Source: Diadema setosum (Eukaryota > Echinodermata > Echinoidea > Diadematoida > Diadematidae). From it: a DNA stretch of 64,000 nucleotides. The DNA lies in NCBI RefSeq assembly GCF_964275005.1, contig NC_092704.1, positions 4,932,548 to 4,996,547 of the forward strand, in the 5' to 3' direction. Both the position numbers and the translations under genes were made by a program. This document shows, in pieces, positions 11,716 to 23,147 of the stretch. The notes under the pieces were generated by a model that saw only the letters and a program-made list of their open reading frames with translations, made no database searches and was not told where the DNA came from. Position 1 is the stretch's first letter, and the number at the start of each line of letters is the position of its first letter.

Positions 11716-13995
11716 TACATGGACGGACTCCCTTTTGGAATGATCGTCAATTTGGCAACTAAGATTCAATGAAAATTTACTCACCAACTTTATTTCACGT
11801 AGGTGGGACTAGCATCACGTTGCTGGCGATTTTTGTGCGCACTTTACAGCCGCCTGTCGTGATCAAGTTTATGCGATGATGCCACTTCGTTTCCTTCCAA
11901 ATTAAGCTCCTGGTGGACAGTAGTGGTAAAAAAAAGAAAGATGATTATGATGTTAACCCAAATTCTAATTCTAATTGCTAGTGAAATGTAACTCCGAAGT
12001 TCAACACGTATCCGGAGACAAAGCTACATTACAATGTAAGCCAAATGCGATGGGGATCACAGAACTGTGTGCACGCATTTGCACCAGCGAAACTATGGCT
12101 GGCCATCGCCGCCATTAATACCATCTAGGGCTCACACGGGTAAATAATTCCCCATAGAGACGTGTGTTAAAATTCAAATTTCAAAAAAATTTGTAAAATA
12201 GCAGGGAGAAATGAGGTGTTTCATCTTCTCTAACCTAGATAAGTGAGATATATCCTTTCATCCATCACACTTCCAGGGTGGGTTCTTCTGCTCTAATTCT
12301 GTCCAATGGTCCGCAAAGCCCGACTACGAGTTCTTGTCACTAAAAAAAAAAATCATCTTCCGTACACGTACCCAATGAAATATAGTCCCCTCAAATTTCA
12401 CCAGAGAAGCTTTCATCTTTCAACCAAAAATGTAGTTTGTAGAGGAATTCATAGTTTCATAGTTTGAGCTTCTTTAGCTCAAACTTTGTGGGATTGCAGA
12501 TTTGAAAATGGCATTTAAATGCATTTCAGGATTAGACAGAAACGGTACTGAACGACAAAACGAGATCCTAATTACATCTTTTCCAATGTATATGCTCCCT
12601 AAAAAGGGGAAAAAAGAAAGGGAGACAGTGGTTCCCAGTGATACGGTAGTGATATTATCATCACATAATATACGCCCTCTATCAGTCTGTTGCTTTCAAT
12701 GGCGCAGGGGTGCCCGTGTTTCGCCCGCAGAACTTGTTGAACGTAGGGCCTACTACACGAGATCGCGGGAGGAAGCCTTCTTAGCGCTAGCTTCTAGGGC
12801 CTATTTGTACGTACTTATACGCTCAAAACAAGCCACGTAGGGCCCCTACGCTTATTAACCAATCAGTGAGCTCAGTTAAGCACGCGTGTACGCTACTAAG
12901 CACACATCGTACTTATGTTTCGCTCTAATCAATACGTACAGTTGTATGCTAGCTATTTTTGCTTACGTATGAATGTGCATTTTTCTGTATGACTGTCCCA
13001 TCAAAATTCTCGTTACAGTCAAATCTATACGTAATCCTGAAGAAGTTTTCCAAAGTGTGTGGCGCGCAGTCTAACACTATCTGGACATCTCTGCCACACG
13101 ACCACTCGTCCCTGGGGGCACTCTGGACAACTCACAAGACAAGATGTTGTGGGACCAACTTTATTTAGGGTTCACTTCTTCAAGTTACAAAATGTGTAGG
13201 CCTATAATTACTATATTGAAGCAGATTTTAAGGGCATTTTTCTCTTTTCACACCGAATTGGCGATGTATATCACAAAATAATTCATAGGGGGTCATGAGT
13301 GTCTGCGGGCCCGTTCTCCTGATTTGTAACTGATGTAGGACTTGTTCTTAAGTTAGATCATTTTCGTTACAAGATTTTTACAATCATTTTGTTGGTGCAC
13401 ATTTTTATTTTATTTCATTTTTTCTTTTTCATGAGGAATTAACAGTGTGTCCTATGATACTTCACGGCAGGGGGGTACTGGAGAGTCTGCTGGCCCGTTC
13501 TCATGATTTATGACATGATACGACAATTGACCTTTCGTTTAATAAAAAAAAAGAAAAAGAGAAGGAAAAAAAAAAACCCTCTGAAAATAATTAAAGTCAC
13601 ATTGCTTTACGATATATTGTGTTAAATATAAAATGAGCCTTTATTTCAAAAGTAGAAATAAGGTATTCTCCTTTCTTATTTTGAGGGAGTGCGGATGGGG
13701 GATGGCACCTCAGTGTAACCTACGGATAAAGGCTCGGTGCGATTATTCAAATATAATTGTTTTCATTTTCATTCACCTTTTTTCAGTATTAGACTATTAT
13801 CATGATACTTATCATTATCATCACGGGGGTGGGGGTGGGGCCGGGTGAAGGGGGTCATACTCCTGTCATCCTCCCTTCAATCTGATATTGCTATATAAAT
13901 ATACACTTAAAGATGGGTTTACTGCGAATCAACAGTACGTGGTAATAAATAGATGGCTATACCATTCTCTAGGTGGCCCGGAAATGGAATAACTG
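11716..13995. other. No gene recognised
   Basis: A 112-codon frame on the plus strand at 12502-12840 has no recognisable domain and its composition does not look coding, so it is not called. Around 12640-12850 the sequence is more GC-rich. Two similar blocks ending GCGGGCCCGTTCTCCTGATTT (near 13295-13325) and CTGGCCCGTTCTCATGATTT (13490-13510) suggest a small diverged local duplication. Confidence 0.4.
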
Positions 13996-14551
13996 TACAG
14001 TGCACTCTCGTTATAACAAAAATAAATGATAGGGACTGGTAGATTTCTTTCATTATAACGAAATTTCGTTATAACCGAAAAATATAACGAAAACAAGGAA
14101 GCCACGCATATATCATAATTCTGTTTGTTGAGTACGGGTACTCGTCATACACTGAAAAGCTATGTGAACATTAAAACAAATGGTTATTCAATTTCAGTCT
14201 TTTGTCTTACAATAACGCAAGTTCCCCTCGGAAACTGTGCGTGACACACCAAACGAACACACAGTGATGTGACGAGTTCGCACGCAGAGACGCTATAATG
14301 CTTGCTCCGGCCAATACGTATTTTCGAAAGTGATCCTCATTTCGTTATTATGGAGCACATTTCCTTTGGTTATCTTTGTCAGTGGCGCTCGGAAAAGACT
14401 TCGTTATAACAAAAATTTCACTATGACCATGTTCGCTATAGTGAATTTTGTACCGTAGACTTTAATGGCGATAATTTTGGGACCAGAAGTTGTTTTGTTA
14501 TAATGAAGTTTCGTTGTATAACCGTGTTCGTTGTAACGGGAGTGCACAATA
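13996..14551. mobile_element. pogo/Tigger-like MITE, 552 bp
   Basis: Body 13998-14549 between TA dinucleotides at 13996-13997 and 14550-14551. Ends are CAGTGCACTCTCGTTATAAC and, on the other strand, TTGTGCACTCCCGTTACAAC. Internal sequence repeats the TTCGTTATAAC motif several times (near 14048, 14060, 14341, 14400). No transposase frame. Same group as the elements at 831 and 60527. Confidence 0.8.
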
Positions 14552-14969
14552 GACAATTTTCCCCCATCCCCCCAAAAAGAAACTGTTTCGCAAGTGAACA
14601 ATCAGGGGCTTTCCCTCCCTTTATATCCATTTAATACTCGAGATCTAAGGCCTTTTGTAAAATGAGTTGCAATGATCATTTCATCACTAATTAACATCGT
14701 ACTAAAAAGTCAGAATAGGCCCATTACCTTTATTGTCATGATTTTCTTTTTTTTTCATGAAGACAATTTTCTGTCATTTTTAGATCATTCAATGGTGCGG
14801 ACGGAAGTGTACATTGTCTTTGATACAGTGTGTTGGTGAAGCTCCTCTCTCCCCTTTGAATGCTTTGACAAAAGACATTTTTAGACAGACGCAAGCAAAA
14901 TGCTTTGTCCATATTTCGCAAAGTACAGATTTGTGATGCAAGTGATGCTCAGGATTTGAATTCAATATT
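14552..14969. other. No gene seen
   Basis: Short minus-strand frames occur but with no domain. Nothing recognisable. Confidence 0.4.
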
Positions 14970-16330
14970 TACACTCAGCAAAAAAAAAAAGTGAAAACTT
15001 TTTCCAGTTAATATTTTTCATAGAAGATTTTGATATTTTAAATCAATGTGTCATATACCATATCAAAGATTATTTAGTCGGCTATCAACTTGGTAGGATT
15101 ACACCAAGGGAAACTTTACGCATGAGTGAACACATTTGTTTTTGTCCTCCCAGGCAGAAAAGTAAAAAAAAAAATGCAGAATTGGATATATTGAAATTCA
15201 TTTGCAAATGCCCTCTAAGGTAGCAATGATAACATAAGACCAGTTTAACGCAATGAGAGACACGAATGAAACAGCAGAAATCAGTTTCCGTTCCCTTGTT
15301 TTCCTTTAAATTCAAAACAAAAAGATAGTGGGGAAACTGAAGGTGGAACATATGCATTTTCCATCAATTCAAACTTTAAATTACATGAAGAGTAATCCTT
15401 AAAGGTAATAAAACCGACAGAATTTCTTCATTTTACCTTTTAATTAAATAATTTAGGAATGCATGAGAGAAATAAAAAAAAAACATTATTTAAAATTTTC
15501 TCAATTTGGCAAAAAAAGGTTTCAAATTAACTTTCTTTGTTAAATACCAATTTTTTTTCTCTCTTATGTCTTTTGACTGCGGAATTGACAGAAGATTTTT
15601 CATTTTCCTCCATTCTTGTTTGCCTTGCTTTATCTTTGGAAGGTTACAGAGACAGTAAAGAGATCAAGGGTTGATTTGTGCAAATCTAATTTGCATTTCT
15701 ATTGTGTTAAATTTGTTTTTTGTTCTCATTGTTATAATTATGGAATAGCAAACACGCTTGAATATTAAAGGGGAAGGCTAGTAACTGATCAGTGGGAATC
15801 AGTGGAAATGCTGGGAGATGATTGTTCCAATCCTTATGGGATTCATTCAAGAGTTCATTGTATATCTATTGTTGTGTGAAAATGATTTGCTTCAGAATCG
15901 TCTCATATTCAAGTAATGTGCAGTTTAATGCTTCCAGGTTAGCGTCCCTGGTCAGTGACGGAGCATTAATCTGCACATTACTTGAATATGAGGCCATTCT
16001 GAAGCAAATCATTTCCACACAAGAATAGATATACAATGAACTCTTGAATGAATCCCATAAGGATTGGAACAATCATCTCCCAGCATTTCCACTGATTCCC
16101 ACTGATCAGTTACTAGCCTTCCCCTTTAACTTGTCCATTTTGCAATTTTACTCTTGTGCCTTGGAAGAGAAAAATGAATGTGGTCACTCATGCGTAAAGT
16201 TAACTTTTCATTAACCTACTAGGTTGGTAGCTAATTTAATTATGGTATATAAAACACTATTTTAGCCAGGTAGTCTGAGAAAGATGAACTTGAAAAAGAG
16301 TTTACTTTCTTCTTTTTTTCTGTGTATAAT
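14970..16330. repeat. Inverted repeat carrying a nested palindrome
   Basis: The left part, about 14970-15180, recurs in reverse complement at about 16135-16330: shared text includes ACTTTACGCATGAGTGA, TGGTAGGATTACACCAAGG-like sequence and the run AAAAAAAGTGAAAACTTTTTC. Arms are moderately diverged. The loop is unique AT-rich sequence with the TTAA-flanked palindrome at 15769-16125 inserted near the right arm. Confidence 0.6.
15765..16129. mobile_element. TTAA-flanked palindromic MITE, 357 bp
   Basis: Body 15769-16125 between TTAA at 15765-15768 and 16126-16129. The two halves are almost perfect reverse complements (AGGGGAAGGCTAGTAACTG at one end, its complement at the other) around a short non-palindromic centre near 15935-15965. 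TTAA targets are used by piggyBac and Kolobok transposases; which mobilised this is unknown. Arms are nearly identical, so the copy is probably young. A half copy of the same family lies at 46494-46736. Confidence 0.88.
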
Positions 16331-16985
16331 CCACAGCACTATACATACCCTTTAATAGCATTATCAACATCTGATATCTATAATATGTGACCCTACATCA
16401 CAAAACCAACAAAAAGTCGCAAGACATAGATTTTTAGTTGAGGGCAGACTCTGAAAGAGCAGAATCTAAGCTTTAAAATGATGTATAGATCAACTGAAAT
16501 GGACGTTCCTAACTTATCTGAATATTGGAAAGAAAGCACACACTCTGGAAAAGTGTGAACAGAGAAAAAAGGCTCTGCAGTACAGGGTCTATCTGTCTAT
16601 TCAAGCGCTAGCTTAATCTTTACCGAACCGTGCTAACTGTGCGATAAATGGGACCAAAAAAAAAAAAACCAACAACCAAAAACCAGGATGTAAACCACTG
16701 GAGCAACAACAATGAAGGGATTAGCATGATCTATTAACATATTCTGTCAATGATTAATGCCAACTTTTAAAGCAGTAGCATTATCCTTTCAAAAGTTATC
16801 AGACTTGAAAATGAAGAGTGTGCAAAGGATTATCAAGAAATAAAAAGGGGCCTTTAAGCTATACCTGATCTCACTACTCTACAAAAAAGGTTGTAGAAAA
16901 ACTGCTCAAAATGCACTTTCCCGTTCATTTTATGATCCCAAACTTAAGCATAATGTAGAAGAAGGGTAGCTCTTTCAGAAAATGA

Positions 16986-18417
16986 CACCGTCAACTCTGA
17001 ATTGAAAAAAGTGACTCAATGGATAAGAGCTAATAAATTACCACTTAATCTTCAGAAAACTAAGTATATGCTTTTTAGTAAATCCATAGAAACATTAAGC
17101 ACAGATCTTATTTTTGATGGTGCTCAATTAGAACGTGTATCCCACATAAAATTCCTTGGTATTACAGTGGATGATAAACTTTCGTGGAGGCCTCATATTA
17201 TCAACATAAGTAAAATAATTTCACGAAATATTGGTATTATCAACAGACTTAAGTTTCACATTCCATCGTCGTCTTTGTTAACGTTGTATTTTTCTTTGAT
17301 ATTACCTTATCTTAATTACGGAATTTTAGCATGGGGTAGCGCCCATCAAACTTTATTAGATAAATTATTATTATTACAAAAGAAAGTACTTCGTATTATT
17401 TGTGGGGTTTCGCCGCGTTCTCATTCAGATTCATTGTTCATTGAATATAAGATTTTAAAAATTAAAGATTTGTTTCTTTTTCAACTGGGCCACTTCATGT
17501 TCAATTATAACACAAATGCTCTTCCCAATATTTTTAATTCAATGTTTCCACGAAATCAATCTTTTCATGATTATCCTACTAGGAGCTCTAATGAGTTTCA
17601 CTTACCCCTTTTGAGAACCTTATTAGCTCAGAGCACATTTATATACATCGGCCCTAAATTTTGGAATTCATTAGGTCCTGAAATAAAAAATTCTTCATCG
17701 TTATACATTTTTAAGCGTAATTTGAAATCTTTTTTGTTAAATTCTAGCTAAGATATTTATTTTCATTACCTATACAGGTTACAGCAAACATGAGGGTCAT
17801 CATCGGTTATTTAATTCATTATTACGCAGTGAAAAACGGCATTACTAGGCAATGAAATACGGCATGTTATTTGCATAATTTCTACACAGCTGCGTGCAGT
17901 CACCAGCTGTTCGAAGCACCTCTCTTCCGTTTCTCTTCCGTTTCTCTTGTTCAGCGTGTAGGCATTCTCTATCTTTCCTCTCCCTCCCTCTCCCCCCCCC
18001 CCCCTTCTCTCTCATTTCTCTCTCTCTCTCTCTTTCTTCCTTTCCCTTTCTTCCACTAATTCTGTTTTTGTCCCATTCCGTTCGATTGTATCTCCTTAGT
18101 TTAGTTATGCCATGTTGTTGTGCATATGTGTAATGTATTTGTAATTGTATGTGTATTTTTGGAAGAAATTCTTGAGTGGTCCACAATCTACAAGCACTGC
18201 TTTTTAGTGGTCCTCTCAGTTCTCTTTTTTTTTTCTCCTCAAAATAAAACTTTGTATTTTCCCGTATGTATACATGACTCATCTCTATCAGTTTGTTGGA
18301 TATCGTTAATCCTTCGCACTTTGTACTGTATACATGCTTATGATGGATTTTCTGATTTACCTCGTGTTATGTTTTGTTGGAAAGAAAATGAGAATGAAAT
18401 AAATGAATAAATAAATA
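16986..18417 (+). mobile_element. 5'-truncated LINE inserted in family A
   Basis: Bounded by the 7-bp target duplication AAAATGA (16979-16985 and 18418-18424). Starts within the reverse transcriptase just after the catalytic DD region, runs through the C-terminal domain and a 3' untranslated region, and ends in an AATAAATAAATA-type tail. The uninterrupted site is visible in family A copy 2 near 51900, which proves the insertion. Type is Jockey/CR1-like. Confidence 0.8.
16987..17751 (+). pseudogene. LINE reverse transcriptase, C-terminal fragment
   Basis: Open frame of about 254 codons without an ATG start. Typical features of the thumb and C-terminal region of non-LTR reverse transcriptases: WIRANKLPLNLQKTKYM, FLGITVDDKLSWRPHI, SLILPYLNYGILAWG, LLLQKKVLRIICG, and a C-terminal FIYIGPKFWNSLG...FKRNLKSFLL. 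Endonuclease, fingers and palm are absent. The remaining frame has no stop, so the copy is recent, but it cannot act alone. Confidence 0.85.
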
Positions 18418-18528
18418 AAAATGAAAAACTTTATATTGACTTGATTGACCCGTTTCACCTTTTTTGAGTCGTCACGTAAAATCAAGGGGTGCGACTTTTT
18501 GTTCGTTTTGTGGTGCACGGTCACATAT

Positions 18529-18888
18529 TATACGTGACATCAAGTATTAGTAACTGTACCTAGTTCTCATTGTTTCTAACATGTCTAATATCATCATTGT
18601 TATAGTTATTGTGATCATCATTATTATTGTTGCTATCACTGTCACTTTTACCGTTAGCTTTACTGCTCTAATTCCTATCCTTCTTATCATCACAATAAAT
18701 TGTTAATACAGGCACTCGTTATCACGATGACCAGTTTAGGATTCAATGGGGTGCAACGCGTTTCCATCAGATGTTTTCTACAATAATGTCAGCTGGCTCT
18801 CCGCGCAGACAGGTGGAAAAAGACACGCTATTATAATGATGAGTAATGCACTTGCAATTTTTCGTCACTGTGAGCATGCTCAGTATGG
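18529..18888. other. No gene seen
   Basis: Spacer between family A copy 1 and the TU-like element, with an AT-rich (ATTATTGTT)-like low-complexity stretch near 18590-18630. Confidence 0.4.
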
Positions 18889-19199
18889 GTGTAAAGGGTT
18901 TATAGTGACCTCGTCTACAGCCACTCTGTCTATCTTCCAATTGGTCTACTGGCAAAGCGTCTATCACCATTCGTCTAATACCCATTTGGTCTACAACTTG
19001 TTTTGTCTAGTACACACTATTGTCTAATAGTCACTTTGCCCACTACCCGTACTGTCTAATACCCAACTCGTCTAAGGAGCATTTCGTCTACTGAACAGTT
19101 GATCTAATAGCCAAGTCGTCTATACTCACAATGTCTACTTGTCATGTCGTCTAATATCCATTTCGCCTACTGCCACTTTGTCTAGTTATCATATCGTCC

Positions 19200-19400
19200 A
19201 ACCCTTAATTCGTCTATACCCCACATGGTCGTTACTCATCTGGTCTACACCCAATTGGTCTACTCCCAACTGGTCTACACCCAATTGGTCTACTCCCAAC
19301 TGGTCTACTCCCGTCTGGTCTACTCCCAACTCGTCTATACCCAATATTGGTCTACTCCCAACTGGTATACTCTCAACTATCTACCCAAACTGATCATTCC
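19200..19400 (+). repeat. 15-bp tandem array, best-preserved part of the left arm
   Basis: Consecutive 15-bp units alternate GGTCTACTCCCAACT and GGTCTACACCCAATT from about 19233 to 19370. The long open frame WSTPNWSTPN... through it is a by-product of the 15-bp period (five codons) and is not a gene. Confidence 0.9.
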
Positions 19401-20220
19401 CATCTGGTCATGCTAATAATGAATATACCACTTTGTCTAGTGTCCAGTCCGTCTCACTGTCACGAACTACTCATAATCCTGCCCTGGTACAAAAATCAAT
19501 GATAGTCTATTCTTTAAAGTTGTGAATTATTTTGCAAATGCTGAATATAAAGACATATTAATGGTGAGACACGACTATCCAGTCAACATCCTGGCCGTAA
19601 AATAACTAAATGATAATAAACTAGCTCAGTTACAATCCTCCATCAAAAACGAATTGTCAGTCATACGGAATAAAGATTCCAGAATACTGATAATGTACGT
19701 CTAATGTGTACCTTCTCATTTTTACCATACTTATGATTGTGTATCAAAGGTGAATGGATGGAGTGTTGAAGTTTGGACATGTTTTATAAATGCTGCATGA
19801 TTGCTTCTGATATAAATTACACATCAAGCACAAATGTAACACAGCAAGTTTTTCATACTGTGACATTATTTTTTTCAAATAAAAAAGTAATAAAATTGTC
19901 ATAATTAGAACAAAAAATTTAAACCAAATGGGGCATCAAGAATGTTCAAACTATTTCAATGGGAAAGGAAACAGGATGAAGTAGACTTAAGTAAGGAGTT
20001 TGGAGTAGACAAAAAACAACTATAACAATAACAAGTAGACCAGTTGGGAGTAGACCAGGTGGGTGTAGACGAGTTTGGAGTAGGCCAGTTGGGAGTAGAC
20101 CAGTTGGGTGTAGACGAGTTGGGAGTAGACGATTGGGCGTAGACCAGATGGGTGTAGACGAGTTGGGAGTAGAGCAGTTGGGAGTAGACTAACTGGTTAT
20201 TAGACTAATTGAGTATTAGA

Positions 20221-20609
20221 CAAGGTCAGGGATGCCAAGTTCAAAAAAAATTTATGAGTGAGATTTTCATGACTCGGCATCTCGGCATGCGAATGTGCAC
20301 GCGAGCGAGGGTGTGGGAGGGGTTTTCCTCCCTGTGGCCTCCCACGGTAGGGAGCTTTTTCAATTTTTAGCTCTTAATGGTGTGATCAGGTGCATACTAT
20401 TTTTTACTTATTTTGAAAGACAAAAGGGAGATATACCTTCAATTGCAACTATCACTTTAATCTCTTGAGCTATGCTCATTATTATAGGCCCAAGTTGCAG
20501 ACTTCGCCCTATGCGTGAGAAAAATGGGTGTCATGCGTGAGATCGTGAGATGGCCCCTAAATGCTTGAGTCTCACGCAGAATGCGTGAGACTTGGCAGCT
20601 CTGCAAGGT
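20221..20609. mobile_element. hAT-like MITE nested in the TU-like arm
   Basis: Body 20227-20603 with ends CAGGGATGCCAAGT and ACTTGGCAGCTCTG, flanked by the direct repeat CAAGGT at 20221-20226 and 20604-20609. Removing it with one repeat restores the 15-bp tandem pattern of the host arm. CAG..CTG ends suggest hAT, though hAT normally gives 8 bp and only 6 are matched here. Confidence 0.7.
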
Positions 20610-20799
20610 GGATGTAGACCAATTGGCTATTAGACAAAATGAGCTGTAGACTACTTCATTCATAGACCTAATGATTAATAGACGAAATGGTCAATAGACG
20701 TAATGGGTATTAGACGAAATGTGACTTAGACAAATTAGAGATTTGATTAAGGACGTTCATCAGTTAAAGTGAAGTCCATGTCATTTTCTTAAAACTTTC

Positions 20800-22060
20800 C
20801 ATACCGTAACTTTGACCCATCCGAAGCCCAAATATGTAAATAAAACTATAGGTTCATGTGCTTGTTTTTCTTCTACGGGACTTTGAAGAATAGGACTAAT
20901 CTGCCGTCCTGTACAAAAATAATAGCGTTACAGGATCAAGACCATGATTGGCAACAAAATCTGCAGTGAAAAACTCAAATCCCCATATTCTTTTAAAATC
21001 TACGTTATTTTCTCCAAATTTGCAAGAATTGCAGAAAAAGGTACCCAAAACGAGGAAAGGGTTTTAAAGTTAGGGTTTACATTTGAGCGAGCAGCGCCCT
21101 CACGCGGCAGAAAACACCGAAATATTTCAATTCCTTCTCATCGACGTTGTCTGCTGGGGGTGAGCAAAAGGACAAGGTTCATAAAACTTCTGCTGTACAT
21201 TCAAAACCCATGTCAATTTCACGAAACTTTACCAAATTGTAGACAGAGGCTTACTTATTCCAGAAAAACAATCAAAAGTGGGGGTTCATGTGCTCGTTTT
21301 TGTGCTAGCAGCGCCCCCATGCGACATATACTATAGTAAGACCCCAAAATCTGGTCAGGAACCTATGCATGGACGCCCTGGCAGGGTGGGTTCATAAATC
21401 TCATGCTGTACATTCAAAACCCATGTCATTTTCACGAAACTTAACCAAATTGTAGAAGAAGGCTTACTTATTCCAGAAGAGTATGGAAAAGTGGGGGTTC
21501 ATGCGCTCGTTTTTGTGCTGGCAGCGCCCAAATGCGACATACTATAGTAAGACCCCAAAATCTGGTTAGGACCCTATCCACAGGGTCGCCCTAACAGGGT
21601 GGGTTCATAAATCTCATGCTGTGCATTCAAAACCCATGTCATTTTCACGAAACTCGGCCAAATTATAGAAGAAGGCTTATTAATTCAAAAAAAAAAAAAA
21701 CAATAAAAAGTGGGGGTTCATGTCCTAGTTTTTGTGCTGGCAGCATCCCCAGCTGATAGAAACCACCTCACCGGACCCCAAAGTCTGGTTATAAACCTTT
21801 CGTGGGTGCCCTGATAGGTGGGGTTCGTGAATGTCATGCTGTACATTCAAAACCCATGTCATTTTTACGAAACTTTATCAAATTGTAGAAGAAGGGTTAC
21901 TTAATGCAGAACAATTGTAAAAATGGGGGGTCCATGTGCTCGTTTTAGTGCTAGCAGAGCCTCCTTGCAACAGAAATCATCGTAAGACCCCCAAATCTGG
22001 TCAGGATAACCAATGCAGGGATATACCCTGCTAGGATGCATGAATCTCATGCGGTTCACT
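20800..22060 (+). repeat. ~213-bp tandem units, five to six copies
   Basis: The phrase TACATTCAAAACCCATGTCA recurs near 21198, 21409, 21625 and 21841, and GTGGGGGTTCATG near 21278, 21490 and 21712. Period is therefore about 211-218 bp. Copies are diverged with small indels. A 130-codon frame at 20944-21336 is a product of this array and is not called as a gene. Confidence 0.8.
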
Positions 22061-22438
22061 CGAAACCCCATTTTCTTAGTCTGACGGTCCTCCAAAGGAA
22101 AAACAAATCTTAATACAATGACGTTGATTGTAGATTGCATGTGTGTTGTAAGCTATGGAGATGTACCTTGCCCCCCCCCCCGAAAAAAATTCTTTGATTC
22201 TCCTTTTGTTACACCAGATTTGGTAATAAAAAACATGACATATGAATGGTGAAAGTGATGAATAGTCTTGTTTGATAACACTTTCGTGACCTTGTATTTT
22301 GTAACCAAAAATAAAAAAACAATATTTTGTATTACTAGTAATGACAAGTTTAGATCTAATTTAGATTTTAACTGAGATACTCTATAATTGTTTTAGCTGC
22401 TATTATAGATCTAAAGATAAAACGTGTGGTATATGCTT

Positions 22439-22440
22439 GG

Positions 22441-22491
<51 letters not shown>
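22439..22491 (+). repeat. (GTT)n microsatellite
   Basis: About 17 uninterrupted GTT units within the nested TTAA element. Confidence 0.95.
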
Positions 22492-23147
22492 TTAACACCT
22501 AGTCTAGTAGACTAGTGAGCCTTAGACCCCGTCTAGGGCCTATAGGCCCTTGGTACCTTAGCACTCGACTTTACCATGTTGATGACCAGATAATGAACTT
22601 CATGTCACAAAACAGATCTATGGATTGAAATGGAAACAGCTCTGTTCCACTTCCGAGCTTCGCGATTCCGTCAATCGGTGTTGCGCTACAATGACCATGT
22701 ATATGCGGCTCGGACCGCTGAACTTTGCGTAGTATGTACAGATTGCCACGCGTACAGTCGGCACGCGAGCCGAGCGAGGCCACCCAGTGCGGCTGCCCGG
22801 CGCGGCCGCGGTGGGGAGCTGTCGGGTATCCGTACGTACACGTTACACACTCTAGCTCTCGATCTACTGGCAGCTGCTCAGCTCAGCTAGCTCAGCTCAT
22901 TGTGCGTGCGCTTCTACGCTCTTTGTTACGTCACTGACACCTGCGCAGCTAGGATGCGCACAAACTCAACTGAGGAACGTCCTTAAATGGTTAGTAGACG
23001 AAATGGCAATTAGACTAATTGGCACTTAGACAAAATGGTTGGTAGACGAGTTGGTAGTAGACGAAGCGAGTTTAGACGAGATGTCATTAGACTAGGTGAA
23101 CAGTGGACAGTGTGGTTGTAGACGAGGTGCCAGTTTACCGTGTAAAG

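Larger units (their letters stand above)
16383..18528. mobile_element. Repeat family A, copy 1 (split by a LINE)
   Basis: Ends are ATATGTGACCCTACATCAC (left) and, read on the other strand, ATATGTGACCGTGCACCAC (right); the inverted termini continue through AACCAACAAAAAGTCGC. The inner sequence matches 51811-53369 in reverse. Removing the LINE at 16986-18417 gives an element of about 0.7 kb. A non-autonomous DNA transposon is likely; no transposase is present. Target duplication unclear (TA or ATAT). Confidence 0.7.
20747..22986. mobile_element. TTAA-flanked element of 2.2 kb with internal tandem array
   Basis: Body 20751-22982 between TTAA at 20747-20750 and 22983-22986. Ends are GGACGTTCATCAGTTAAAGT and, on the other strand, GGACGTTCCTCAGTTGAGTT, imperfect inverted termini. 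The interior is a tandem array (about 20800-22060), a (GTT)n run and a GC-rich segment at 22640-22960. No transposase frame found, so non-autonomous. It interrupts the TU-like right arm. Confidence 0.8.
18889..23147. mobile_element. TU-like fold-back transposon with two nested insertions
   Basis: Element body 18897-23139, flanked by the perfect 8-bp direct repeat GTGTAAAG at 18889-18896 and 23140-23147. Ends are GGTTTATAGTGACCTCGTCT and, on the other strand, GGTAAACTGGCACCTCGTCT. Both arms (about 18897-19462 and the mirror set 20030-20740 plus 22987-23139) are degenerate 15-bp tandem repeats of the type GGTCTACTCCCAACT. Between them lies a unique core of about 0.55 kb. TU elements of sea urchins have exactly this layout: outer 15-bp tandem repeats, inner unique domain, 8-bp duplication. 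Two later insertions (20227-20603 and 20751-22982) sit in the right arm; without them the element is about 1.6 kb. No transposase frame. Confidence 0.88.

Noticed and set aside
12502-12840. 112-codon frame on the plus strand
   Set aside because: No known domain, no sign of splice sites or a related copy.
19139-19416. Open frame with WSTPN repeats as a repetitive protein gene
   Set aside because: It is the translation of 15-bp tandem repeats in a fold-back arm; every frame that lacks a stop in one unit stays open.
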